Source: Rhodobacterales bacterium HKCCE2091
Lineage (GTDB): Bacteria; Pseudomonadota; Alphaproteobacteria; Rhodobacterales; Rhodobacteraceae
Length of the DNA stretch: 64,000 nt
NCBI GenBank assembly: GCA_015689685.1
Contig: WVSL01000004.1
Span: 1-64,000, forward strand
Direction: 5' to 3'
In this document: piece by piece, positions 8,835-16,533 of the stretch
Numbering within the stretch: position 1 is the stretch's first letter
How the letters are laid out: every line of letters begins with the position of its first letter
Translations under genes and position numbers: made by a program
Notes under the pieces: model-generated
The model's input: only the letters and a program-made list of their open reading frames with translations
What the model was told of the DNA's origin: nothing
Databases searched by the model: none

Positions 8835-10459
8835 AGCGCGGGCGTCGCGGGCGCGTGGTCCAGCCGCTTCGCCGCGGCCTCGGCCCAACGGTGCGACGAC
8901 GCGCCGAAGCAGTCATGGAGCGAGTCGACCGCCATCACGCTCCCGAGCGCCATGCGGCCGAGCAGCGCCAGCCCGCGCTGTGGCCGTCCGGCCGCGTCTA
9001 TGAGGGTTCCGTCCGCGTCGGTGCGGGCCGCGAGGCCGGGGGCGACCGCCGAAATCCGGCCGGTCTTCGCCAGGTCGCGGAAGATCGGCGCATCGACGGT
9101 GTCGAGGTCGGGCGACGGAAGCACCGCGTCGACCATCGCGGACGCCGACGCCTCGCTTTCGTCGCAGCGGAGCGTCCAGCCGCCGTCGGTCGTCGTGACC
9201 TCGGGGTTCGCGGCGAAGGACAGGTCCACGATCCCGACATCGGCCAGCGCGCGCAGTTCCCGCGCGGCCCCGACGGGCGGGCCGTAGGAATACCGCTTCA
9301 GCCCCTCGTCGAAGGCGTTCAGCGTGGCGGCGGTCTCGGACGGGGCGTCGGCGGGATTGACCTCCACCCGGAACGGGTCCTGCCACTTCCGCCAGAGCTG
9401 GCCGAGGATGTAGCCGCAGGTAGGCGCGCGCTCGCCCGACGCCATCGCGATGCCCGCGTCCAGAACCTCGCGCGTGGTTCCGATTTCCTGGTCGCCGGGG
9501 GATCGCCACTCGGTCTCTATCCAGGTCTCGGGGTCGGGATCCGCGATGCCCATGTCCTCCGCGACCCGCCGGATAGCGGGGACCAGCGCCGCGGTCATCG
9601 CGGCGCGGGCGGTGTCGGGATCCGCGCGGACCGCGGTGGCGATGGCGTCATGGAAGCGCTCGGTCTCCTCGTCGGTTGCATCGAACCGCGCGTCGATCTC
9701 TTTGGTCGCGGGCTTGGGGTAGGGCGGCTTCCCGTCGAGGGAGAAGGGCAGGATCCGGGCCGGTTCGCGGCCGGACGGGTGGTAGCGGCCCTCGTCGAAG
9801 CGCCCGCCCTGTCCCGAGGTCAGCGCGCGCAGCACGTCGAACGTCGACAGGCCGAGGCCCCGGATCGCAACCGTCCGCCCGGTCCAGCCCCGGGCGGTTT
9901 CGACAAGATCGCGTGCGGGATAGGCCCCGGCGAGCGCACCTGCGTCGTGGTCCTGCCACTCCGCCAGTTGCGGGTCGGGCTTCACCGGCGGCTGGCCGGG
10001 CGTGAGAAGAACCTCGTCATAGGGTCCGTGCCGCTTGCCGCCCGCGTGGATGACCCACTGCGCGCCGTCCGGATCAACCCGGTCCGCCCGTGTCTCCAAC
10101 AGCCGCAGGTCGAGCGGGCCGAGACCGGCCAGTTCGTCGTAGCGGTCGGCGAGGTACCGGCCGATCTCGGCGCGGGGCGGGAAGGCGTCGGGGTCGGGGG
10201 ATCGGTCGAGCCAGTCTGCGAAGCCACCGACCCGCGACCGGTGCGGCGGGCGGATCGACAGGTCGCGATGCGGGATGTTCAGCAGGCAGAGCGGCGTCTC
10301 GGCGGGGTCGAAGTTCGGACCCGCGCCGGGGGTTGTACACGTGTCGAAGATGTCGACGGCGAGCGGTTCGGCGTGACCCTGCCGGCAGGCGGCGAGCGCC
10401 TCCAGCGCGCCAAGTCCGCGTGGTCCCATCCCGACGACCGCGATCCGTGCCCTTGCCAA
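8825..10459 (-). CDS. FAD/NAD(P)-binding protein (NAD_binding_9 family)
   Basis: A 544-aa protein with an N-terminal Rossmann fold (RIAVVGMGPRGLGALEAL, residues 5-22) and a second nucleotide-binding stretch (VAIRGLGLSTFDVLRAL) near residue 195. It belongs to the FAD-NAD(P)-binding family of uncharacterised oxidoreductases related to lysine/ornithine N-monooxygenases. I chose TTG at 10459 as start: the minus-strand Shine-Dalgarno GGAGGGA lies about 8 nt upstream and the Rossmann strand begins right after it; longer in-frame readings extend far into the neighbouring gene. No membrane span or signal peptide. It stands alone as a leftward gene, so the substrate cannot be inferred from context. 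Confidence 0.82.
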   Translation of the reverse strand: MARARIAVVGMGPRGLGALEALAACRQGHAEPLAVDIFDTCTTPGAGPNFDPAETPLCLLNIPHRDLSIRPPHRSRVGGFADWLDRSPDPDAFPPRAEIGRYLADRYDELAGLGPLDLRLLETRADRVDPDGAQWVIHAGGKRHGPYDEVLLTPGQPPVKPDPQLAEWQDHDAGALAGAYPARDLVETARGWTGRTVAIRGLGLSTFDVLRALTSGQGGRFDEGRYHPSGREPARILPFSLDGKPPYPKPATKEIDARFDATDEETERFHDAIATAVRADPDTARAAMTAALVPAIRRVAEDMGIADPDPETWIETEWRSPGDQEIGTTREVLDAGIAMASGERAPTCGYILGQLWRKWQDPFRVEVNPADAPSETAATLNAFDEGLKRYSYGPPVGAARELRALADVGIVDLSFAANPEVTTTDGGWTLRCDESEASASAMVDAVLPSPDLDTVDAPIFRDLAKTGRISAVAPGLAARTDADGTLIDAAGRPQRGLALLGRMALGSVMAVDSLHDCFGASSHRWAEAAAKRLDHAPATPALQP

Positions 10460-10667
10460 AGCGTAAATCCCTCCGTCCGGCCGGGCACCGCGCCCGGTCC
10501 ATGTGTCGAAAGACGTAACGCGGTGAGCGGCGCGATGGTTCAGGGACATCCCCCGAAAATCCGCTCGCGCGGACTGAATACCGCGTGATCCCTTGCGCGA
10601 CGGCTTGTCGAATCGCGCGGACGGGAGATTAGCTGCGTCGGCGAGGACCAGTTGTCGCAGGTGGGGT

Positions 10668-11939
10668 ATGTCCGCGAGCACCACGATCGGTTTCGATGAT
10701 CCCCTGCTGTCCGAAGCATGGGCGGCGCGACGCCGCGCCGGACGGCAGCGGGCGATGCTGGCGCTCTGCGTGTCGGCGTCGATCACCCTGGCCTGGCTGG
10801 CCGCGGTCACCATGCTCGGCCTGTGGCCGCGGGTCATCGGCCAGTGGCCCGCCTCGCTCACGATGGTGTTCGGCAGCATCGTGGCCGGATCGACGCCGCA
10901 AGGCGGCGGGGCGGTCGCCTTCCCGGTCTTCACCAAGGTGCTCGGCGTCCCGGCCGAGGTGGCGCGCAGCTTCTCGCTCTGCATCCAGACGGTCGGCATG
11001 GGCGCGGCGACGCTTGCAATCATCATCAACCGGCGGCCGGTGGAATGGCGCACCGTCGCGATCACCACCGGCGCGGCGGTCGTGGGGTTCCTCGTGATGG
11101 CGTTCCTGGCCTCCGACCCCTCGCGGCCGTTCCGGCCCTCGCTGCTGCCGGGGCCCTACGTGAAGGTCACCTTCACCATCGTCCTCGTCTCGATGGCCTT
11201 CGTCGTGTTCTCCGGCACCCGCGTCAGCCTGCGCGAGGTCCACCGCGTCCTGCCCGCGCTGAACGGCCGGATGATCGCGACCTACCTCGTGATCGGGCTG
11301 ATCGGCGGGGCATCCTCGGCGCTGGTCGGGTCGGGCGCGGACGTGTTCGTCTACCTCGCGATGGTGGTGTTCTTCACGGTCGATCCCAAGGTAGGCGTGC
11401 CGACGAGCGTGGTCTGCATGGCCGCGATCTCCGTGCTCGGCTTCATCACCTTCGGATTCGTGGACCGGCAGCTTTTCGTCGGGTTGAACGACGCGGGCGA
11501 AGTCGTGCAGCTTGGAGGCGCCGCGGTGACGCAGGTCGGTGCGGGGCAGCTCGCCTTCGGTGACGGCCCCGGCGGGGCGCCGCGCCAGTTCGATCTCTTC
11601 GGGCTGTGGCTGGCCGCGGTTCCGATCGTCTGTTGGGGCGCGCCGCTCGGAAGCTGGTTGGCCTCGCGCATGACGACGCGGCGGCTGGTGCAGTTCGTGA
11701 CGCTCCTGGCGCTGGCCGAGGTGATCTCGACCGCGATCTTCCTGGAGGACCTGCGCACCGACCGGGTGCTGCTGGTCTACGCCATCCTCGGCACCGGCCT
11801 GACGCTCGGTCTTCTCTGGCTGATCGCGCGCTACCGGGCGCGGCTGTTCCGCCTTCCGGACGTGAACCTGGACGCCAGCCTCAACGCGGAACGGATCGAC
11901 GTGGCCGAGGACTACCGCGCGCGGGGAGGTGCCCGGTGA
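10668..11939 (+). CDS. TauE/SafE (TSUP) family transporter
   Basis: A 423-aa membrane protein of the TSUP family, whose members export sulfite or organosulfonates. About eight hydrophobic helices are visible, split into two halves by a loop around residues 155-185. Both halves carry a Gly-rich stretch (GSIVAGSTPQGGGAV near 70 and GLIGGASSALVGSGAD near 215). The ATG at 10668 follows a purine-rich GGTGGGG. Its stop overlaps the GTG start of the kinase gene by GTGA, so transporter and kinase are translationally coupled. That coupling is unusual and suggests the kinase acts on, or is informed by, the transporter; the substrate is not known. Confidence 0.9.
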   Translation: MSASTTIGFDDPLLSEAWAARRRAGRQRAMLALCVSASITLAWLAAVTMLGLWPRVIGQWPASLTMVFGSIVAGSTPQGGGAVAFPVFTKVLGVPAEVARSFSLCIQTVGMGAATLAIIINRRPVEWRTVAITTGAAVVGFLVMAFLASDPSRPFRPSLLPGPYVKVTFTIVLVSMAFVVFSGTRVSLREVHRVLPALNGRMIATYLVIGLIGGASSALVGSGADVFVYLAMVVFFTVDPKVGVPTSVVCMAAISVLGFITFGFVDRQLFVGLNDAGEVVQLGGAAVTQVGAGQLAFGDGPGGAPRQFDLFGLWLAAVPIVCWGAPLGSWLASRMTTRRLVQFVTLLALAEVISTAIFLEDLRTDRVLLVYAILGTGLTLGLLWLIARYRARLFRLPDVNLDASLNAERIDVAEDYRARGGAR

Positions 11940-12751
11940 AACACTGGCTCGACTATCGCGACCTCGTGTTCCTCGGGGAAAGCAACCACGGGCTTTACTA
12001 CCGCGCCCGGCCCCCCGCCCGGCTCGGCGTGGACAGCGACGTGGCGATCAAGGTGCTGGTGCGGGATTCCAGCGATCACCAATGGAAAAGCGTCGCGCGG
12101 GAAATCGGGCATCTCCAGCAGATCTCCTCGCCCTACGTCGTCCGGTTCCTGGAGGCCGGGCACGACCGCGGGCGGCTCTACTTCGCGATGGAATACGCGG
12201 TGATGGGCACGTTGGCGCGGCCCGCGCGGGCGCTGACCCGGTTCGAACGGGTCCGGGCGCTGGCCCATGGCACCCGCGGGCTCGGCATCATCCACGGCAT
12301 GGGCGTCGTCCACCGCGACGTGAAACCGGCCAAGATCCTCGTCCACGAAACCGGCGGGCGGCTCAACGACCTCGGCATTTCCGAGGACAACTTCGTCTCG
12401 ACCGGCGCGGTCCCGACCGGGTCGATCGGGTTCATGGCGCCTGAGGTCGCGCTCGGCGATCACGCGACGCCGCAAAGCGACATCTACAGCGTCGGCGCGA
12501 CCCTGCACCTCGTCCTGACCGGGCAGAGCGTGTTTCCCGACATTCCGCGGCAGGATCTGCTGGCGGCCCTGCAGCATGTCAGCCGGACCCCGCCCGTGAT
12601 CGCGGAGGACGCGCGTTTTCCCGAGCTTCTTTCGGTGGTCCGCGACTGCCTCGCCCGCGACCCGGCGGCGCGGCCCGCCGATGCCGCGACGGTCGCCGAC
12701 CGGATCGAGGCCGCGCTGGAGCCCGAATGCCGGGAGGGCGCCGTCGCCTGA
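11936..12751 (+). CDS. Ser/Thr protein kinase-fold protein with atypical active site
   Basis: A 271-aa bare kinase domain, no transmembrane segment or sensor domain. The ATP-anchoring Lys39 (DVAIKVL) with its helix-C partner Glu56 is present, as are His-Arg-Asp 126-128, the Asp of the metal motif (Asp145) and the APE motif (GFMAPEVAL). Three features deviate: the Gly-rich loop reads GESNHG, the metal-binding Asn of HRDxKPxN is Lys133 (HRDVKPAKIL), and DFG is DLG. Activity may be reduced or altered. It starts with GTG inside the stop of the TSUP gene, with GGGGAGGT as ribosome site, and ends 10 nt from the convergent cyclase-FHA gene; FHA domains bind phosphothreonine, so the two may be functionally linked. 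Confidence 0.85.
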   Translation: MKHWLDYRDLVFLGESNHGLYYRARPPARLGVDSDVAIKVLVRDSSDHQWKSVAREIGHLQQISSPYVVRFLEAGHDRGRLYFAMEYAVMGTLARPARALTRFERVRALAHGTRGLGIIHGMGVVHRDVKPAKILVHETGGRLNDLGISEDNFVSTGAVPTGSIGFMAPEVALGDHATPQSDIYSVGATLHLVLTGQSVFPDIPRQDLLAALQHVSRTPPVIAEDARFPELLSVVRDCLARDPAARPADAATVADRIEAALEPECREGAVA

Positions 12752-12761
12752 GGGCGGAGGG

Positions 12762-13649
12762 TCAGCGGGCGACGACCTCGTAGCTCAGGTGTGGCGCGGC
12801 CGGATCGCCCATGCGCCCGCCGAGCGACACGGTCCCGGTTCCGGACAGCACCACGACGCGGCGGAACACGGGCAGTTCGCCCGAGGTGCTGGTGGTGACG
12901 TAGCTGCCGGCGGAACTGTGGTCGGCGTATTCCACCAGCCCGTTCGAGATCGTGACGGTGGCGTGCTGCCGCGACACGGTCGGTTCGGGCACCACCACCG
13001 CGTTCGCGGGCGACCGACCGATCCCGAGGCTGTCGCCCTCGGTGATGCGCCATTCCTGCGGGCCGAAGCGGATCACGGCGTCGTTCGCGGGCCGGTCGCC
13101 GGGCGCGGGGTCGTGGACGAAACGGGTCATCGCCTCGGACGTCGCGAGCTGGACGGAATAGAGCCGCGAGGCTTCGCGCCGGCCCTTCAGCCGCAGCGGC
13201 GACACCTCGGCCAGCTTCGCCTGCCCGGACGGATGGAGCCGCTGAAAACAGCCCTCGCCGACCAGGAGCTCCTTCGGTTTCGCGAGCGAGCAGAGCCGCG
13301 CGGCGGAGTTCACGCAATCGCCGAACACGTCGCCGTCGCGGTAGACGAAATCGCCCCATTGCATCCCGACATGGACGTCGAGATCGCCGGGCCGGGGCGG
13401 TTCCAGCATCGCCAGCGCGGCGGTCAGCGCCTTGTCGGCATCCGCGAACCAGCACAGCACGTCGTCGCCGCTGGCCTTGACGAACACACCGTCATGCAAC
13501 GCGACCTGGCGTTTCATGCCCGCGACCCGCGCGTTCACGATCTCCGCCGCGGCGGCATTCCCGAGGTCCTGGTAGAGCGTCGTGCTGCCGGTGACGTCGG
13601 CGAACAGCACCGCGGCCTGGTATTCGCTGTTGCCAGACATCCATTCCAT
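12762..13649 (-). CDS. class III adenylate/guanylate cyclase with C-terminal FHA domain
   Basis: A 295-aa two-domain protein. Residues 10-170 are a class III nucleotide cyclase: the metal-binding Asp18 (VLFADVTGST), Lys58 and Asp62 (FVKASGDDVL) and the transition-state Asn/Arg of VNSAARL are all present, so it should be catalytically competent; the Lys suggests ATP as substrate. Residues 195-295 are an FHA domain with GRS, SRQHA and the Gly of SSAGS, although the usual Asn-Gly-Thr is changed. Soluble, no membrane segments. Convergent with the kinase gene, 10 nt apart. FHA recognition of a phosphorylated partner could couple cAMP production to the kinase; this is inference. Confidence 0.9.
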   Translation of the reverse strand: MEWMSGNSEYQAAVLFADVTGSTTLYQDLGNAAAAEIVNARVAGMKRQVALHDGVFVKASGDDVLCWFADADKALTAALAMLEPPRPGDLDVHVGMQWGDFVYRDGDVFGDCVNSAARLCSLAKPKELLVGEGCFQRLHPSGQAKLAEVSPLRLKGRREASRLYSVQLATSEAMTRFVHDPAPGDRPANDAVIRFGPQEWRITEGDSLGIGRSPANAVVVPEPTVSRQHATVTISNGLVEYADHSSAGSYVTTSTSGELPVFRRVVVLSGTGTVSLGGRMGDPAAPHLSYEVVAR

Positions 13650-13732
13650 CCCTGCGGGTCCGGAATGGACGCCGCGCCTTGCCCCGTTCTAGCCGCTGGC
13701 CTCGCGGGATGCCAAGCGCCGCGGAACCGGGC

Positions 13733-15553
13733 TCAGGAGGCGACGCGATGCCGGGTGTCCCGTTCCGTGTCGTGGGCCAGTCCCTCGGAGGGGAACCCCA
13801 ACTCCGACACCGAAAGGCGGATTGCGGCGGGGCGCGGGTTGAACTGGCCGTCGTAGAGACCGTGGCGCGGGTAGTAGCCGCGGTCGAGATCCTCGAGCGT
13901 GTCAAGCATCAGGGTGGCGCGGGGGCCGAGGGCGCGGATCGCGGCGAGCGCGGCGAAGATCCGGTTGGCCTGCGCCGCGTCGTCCACGGCCATGCGGGCC
14001 GGGTCGGACGTGTGAAGTGCGAGGTAGATCACGATGCGTCCGGGCAGGTCCGCGGGCAGCGCCGCGATGGCGGCGGCCGGGTCCTCGCCGGGGCCGATGC
14101 GGATGACCAGCCCGTTAGCGGCGTCGGCGAGCGGTCGGAACAGCGCGGCGTCGGACGGGAAGAACCCGTGGCCGATCGCGTGGGAAAACGCGACTGCCTC
14201 CGTCTCCACGTCCGCCGATGCCCAGAGCTGGGAGGCGAGGAGCGCGGGGCCGCCGTCACCGAGCGCCGCGCGCCACGCCGACAGGCGCGGATCCAGTCGG
14301 TCGGGCCGTGCGATGACTTCCAGAGCCGATACGGCGGGCGTCCGGCGCAGCACCTCGGCCGTCGCGTCGTCGGGCTCGTCGATGGTGAACGCCTGGAAGC
14401 GATGGCCGAAGCGCGCGAAGTCGCCCATCCGGGCACGGATCGCCCCGTCCTTCAGGTCGTCGAGCGGCACCCTCAGGTCGCGCACGCCGGCTTCCTGCAG
14501 GGCCGTCAGGAGATAGTCGTTGCGGACGTACTTGCGGCGGAACTCGTCGACCACCCCGGAATAGGGAATGGCATGGATATCCGCCCACCCGTGGCGGAGA
14601 TCGACCCCGAGCGGACGGTTCGCCAGCGGTTCCCGGTAAGCGATCATCGCGCCGGGGTCGAAATCGGCCTGCGCCTCGGGCAGGGCGCAACCCTCGGTGC
14701 GCCGAAGGCGGATCCGGTAGCCCTCGGGCATCACGTCGACGAGGTAGTAGCCGAGTTTCCCGGTGTCGTTGCGCCCGTGTTCCTGCCCCGGTCCCGGCGG
14801 TCTGCGGAACAGGTGGCTGTAGTCGAGCCGGACCGCCGAGACGCAGGGCACGACATGCTGCATCGGCGCGCCGTCACGGTCCGACAGGGCGGTGTGAAAG
14901 ATGTTGTGCACATGCGCCGCGAACACCGCCTCCACCCCGTGTTTCACCAGCAGGCGCCGGAGCCGGTCGCGGGCGGGGAAGGCGAGGTTGTCGTAGTGCT
15001 CGGGTTCGTCCTGTCGGGTCAGGAACAGAGGGTAGTGCGTGAGGAAGAACACCCGCTTGCCGCCGGACGCCGACAGCGTGCGGTCCAGCCAGTCCCATTG
15101 CTCCGCGTCTTCCGGCAGGCCGGAGCCCAGGATCGGGTTGCAATGCAGGACGAACCGGCAATCGCCGCGGTCGAAGGCGCGCCACGGCGCGCCGAACGTG
15201 TCGCGGTAGGCCGCCATCGCGGCCGGGGTCACGGTGTGCGCGGGCATCCAGTCGCCCGGCTTGTCGCCGATGTCGTGGTTGCCGGGGAGAACGTGCAGCG
15301 GCGCGTCGAGCTTTGCGAAGATGGCGTGGAACCGTTCGGCCGCGGTGGCGTAGCTGGCCTGTGCCGGGACCGGGTGGACCATGTCGCCGAGGTGCAGGAC
15401 GAAATCCGGCCGGTCGGCGTTCAGGGCCGCGACGGTCCAGCGCGCGCGCGCATTCGCCAGCGCGTTCGACCGCCACGGCGACCCGCTTTCGCCGTCGACC
15501 GGGTTGATGTGGGTGTCCGCGACGATGGCGAAGGTGAAGAGCGGTCGGGTCAT
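13733..15553 (-). CDS. calcineurin-like phosphoesterase with extra C-terminal domain
   Basis: A 606-aa protein. Residues 1-250 hold the binuclear-metal phosphoesterase motifs in order: ADTHIN, LGDMVH, LPGNHD, LTHYPLF and AAHVHN. From about residue 330 to the end is a second domain of alternating helices and strands (VIARPDRLD, LLASQLWAS, LVIRIGPGE, IVIYLALH, TLMLDTLEDLDRGYYP) that looks like a beta/alpha barrel and is not part of ordinary phosphoesterases. No signal peptide. It is the last gene of the long leftward catabolic operon and its ATG overlaps the stop of the reductase gene. The substrate is unknown; a phosphodiester or phosphomonoester handled by this pathway is possible. Confidence 0.85.
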   Translation of the reverse strand: MTRPLFTFAIVADTHINPVDGESGSPWRSNALANARARWTVAALNADRPDFVLHLGDMVHPVPAQASYATAAERFHAIFAKLDAPLHVLPGNHDIGDKPGDWMPAHTVTPAAMAAYRDTFGAPWRAFDRGDCRFVLHCNPILGSGLPEDAEQWDWLDRTLSASGGKRVFFLTHYPLFLTRQDEPEHYDNLAFPARDRLRRLLVKHGVEAVFAAHVHNIFHTALSDRDGAPMQHVVPCVSAVRLDYSHLFRRPPGPGQEHGRNDTGKLGYYLVDVMPEGYRIRLRRTEGCALPEAQADFDPGAMIAYREPLANRPLGVDLRHGWADIHAIPYSGVVDEFRRKYVRNDYLLTALQEAGVRDLRVPLDDLKDGAIRARMGDFARFGHRFQAFTIDEPDDATAEVLRRTPAVSALEVIARPDRLDPRLSAWRAALGDGGPALLASQLWASADVETEAVAFSHAIGHGFFPSDAALFRPLADAANGLVIRIGPGEDPAAAIAALPADLPGRIVIYLALHTSDPARMAVDDAAQANRIFAALAAIRALGPRATLMLDTLEDLDRGYYPRHGLYDGQFNPRPAAIRLSVSELGFPSEGLAHDTERDTRHRVAS

Positions 15554-16533
15554 GCCGTGGCCGCGTCCCCGAAGGCGACGATGGTCCGGCCCGTGGTCTG
15601 CCCGTCGAGCATCCGGCGCATCAGCGCGGGCAGGTCGTCGAACGGGATGGTCGCGGCCCAGTCATGAAGGCGCGGCGGCTTCAGGTCATCCGCGAGCCGC
15701 GACCAGATCCGGCGGCGGACGTCCATCTCGCTGTCGGCGTTGATGCCGGTCAGCGTGATGCCGCGCAGGATGAAGGGCAGCACGGTGGTCGACAGTTCGA
15801 TCCCCGCCGCGTTGCCGATGCTGGCGACGACCCCGCCCTTGTCGGTGCCCGCGAGCATCCGCGCCAGCACAGGGCCGCCGGCGGCATCGATCCCGCCGCA
15901 CCAGGCGGCCTTTTCCAGCGGCTTCTGCCCCAGATCGCCGGGCGCGATGACCTCCGCCGCTCCGAGACCGGCGAGGTAGCCGCCGGCATCCGGTTTGGAC
16001 GACAGCGCGACGACCTCGTGACCGCGCCCCGCCAGCATCGCGACGGCGAAGGCGCCCACGCCGCCTGTCGCGCCGCTGACGGCCACCGGAAGGCCGCCGG
16101 GTTCGAGGCCGAGTGCCTCCATCCGGTCGATGGCCAGGGCGGCGGAATAGCCTGCCACGCCGAGTGTCGCGGCCTCGCGCGGGGAAAGACCGTCGGGCAG
16201 GGGCAGGATCCAGTCGCCCGGCACGCGCATGAGTTCCGCCAGCCCGCCGTCGTGGCTGACGCCGATGCCGCGGCCGTGGACGATCACCGCGTCGCCGGGC
16301 ACGAAGCGCGGGTCGGTGCTGGTCTCGACCTCGCCCACGCACTCGATCCCGGCGTTGCAGGGATAGCGGCGCATGATCGGCGCACCGCCCAGACCGGCGA
16401 GCGCGTCCTTGTAGTTCACGCCCGAGAAACGGGTGCGGATGGTCACCTCGCCCGAGTCGAGATCGGCGGGGTCCATTTCCACCACGGCGCCGCGTCCGAC
16501 CTTGCCGTCCTGTTCGATCCGGTAGGCTTTCAC
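15550..16533 (-). CDS. AcuI/YhdH-family NADPH acryloyl-CoA-type reductase
   Basis: A 327-aa medium-chain reductase of the zinc-free quinone-oxidoreductase type. The catalytic-domain motif GVNYKDALAG is near residues 38-47 and the NADP-binding AVSGATGGVGAFAVAML near 145. YhdH/AcuI proteins reduce acryloyl-CoA to propionyl-CoA or detoxify related enoyl compounds. The GTG at 16533 is chosen because it overlaps the stop of the upstream permease (GTGA) and has GGAGGA about 9 nt before it. Its place in an operon with a CoA ligase, an acyl-CoA dehydrogenase and an organic-acid importer fits reduction of an unsaturated acyl-CoA intermediate. Confidence 0.88.
   Translation of the reverse strand: MKAYRIEQDGKVGRGAVVEMDPADLDSGEVTIRTRFSGVNYKDALAGLGGAPIMRRYPCNAGIECVGEVETSTDPRFVPGDAVIVHGRGIGVSHDGGLAELMRVPGDWILPLPDGLSPREAATLGVAGYSAALAIDRMEALGLEPGGLPVAVSGATGGVGAFAVAMLAGRGHEVVALSSKPDAGGYLAGLGAAEVIAPGDLGQKPLEKAAWCGGIDAAGGPVLARMLAGTDKGGVVASIGNAAGIELSTTVLPFILRGITLTGINADSEMDVRRRIWSRLADDLKPPRLHDWAATIPFDDLPALMRRMLDGQTTGRTIVAFGDAATA

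Noticed and set aside
10517-10542. EcfG-type promoter for the FAD/NAD(P)-binding protein (minus strand TGAAC-N17-CGTT)
   Set aside because: The -35 has a mismatch at its first base and no stress context supports it; too weak to list as a feature.
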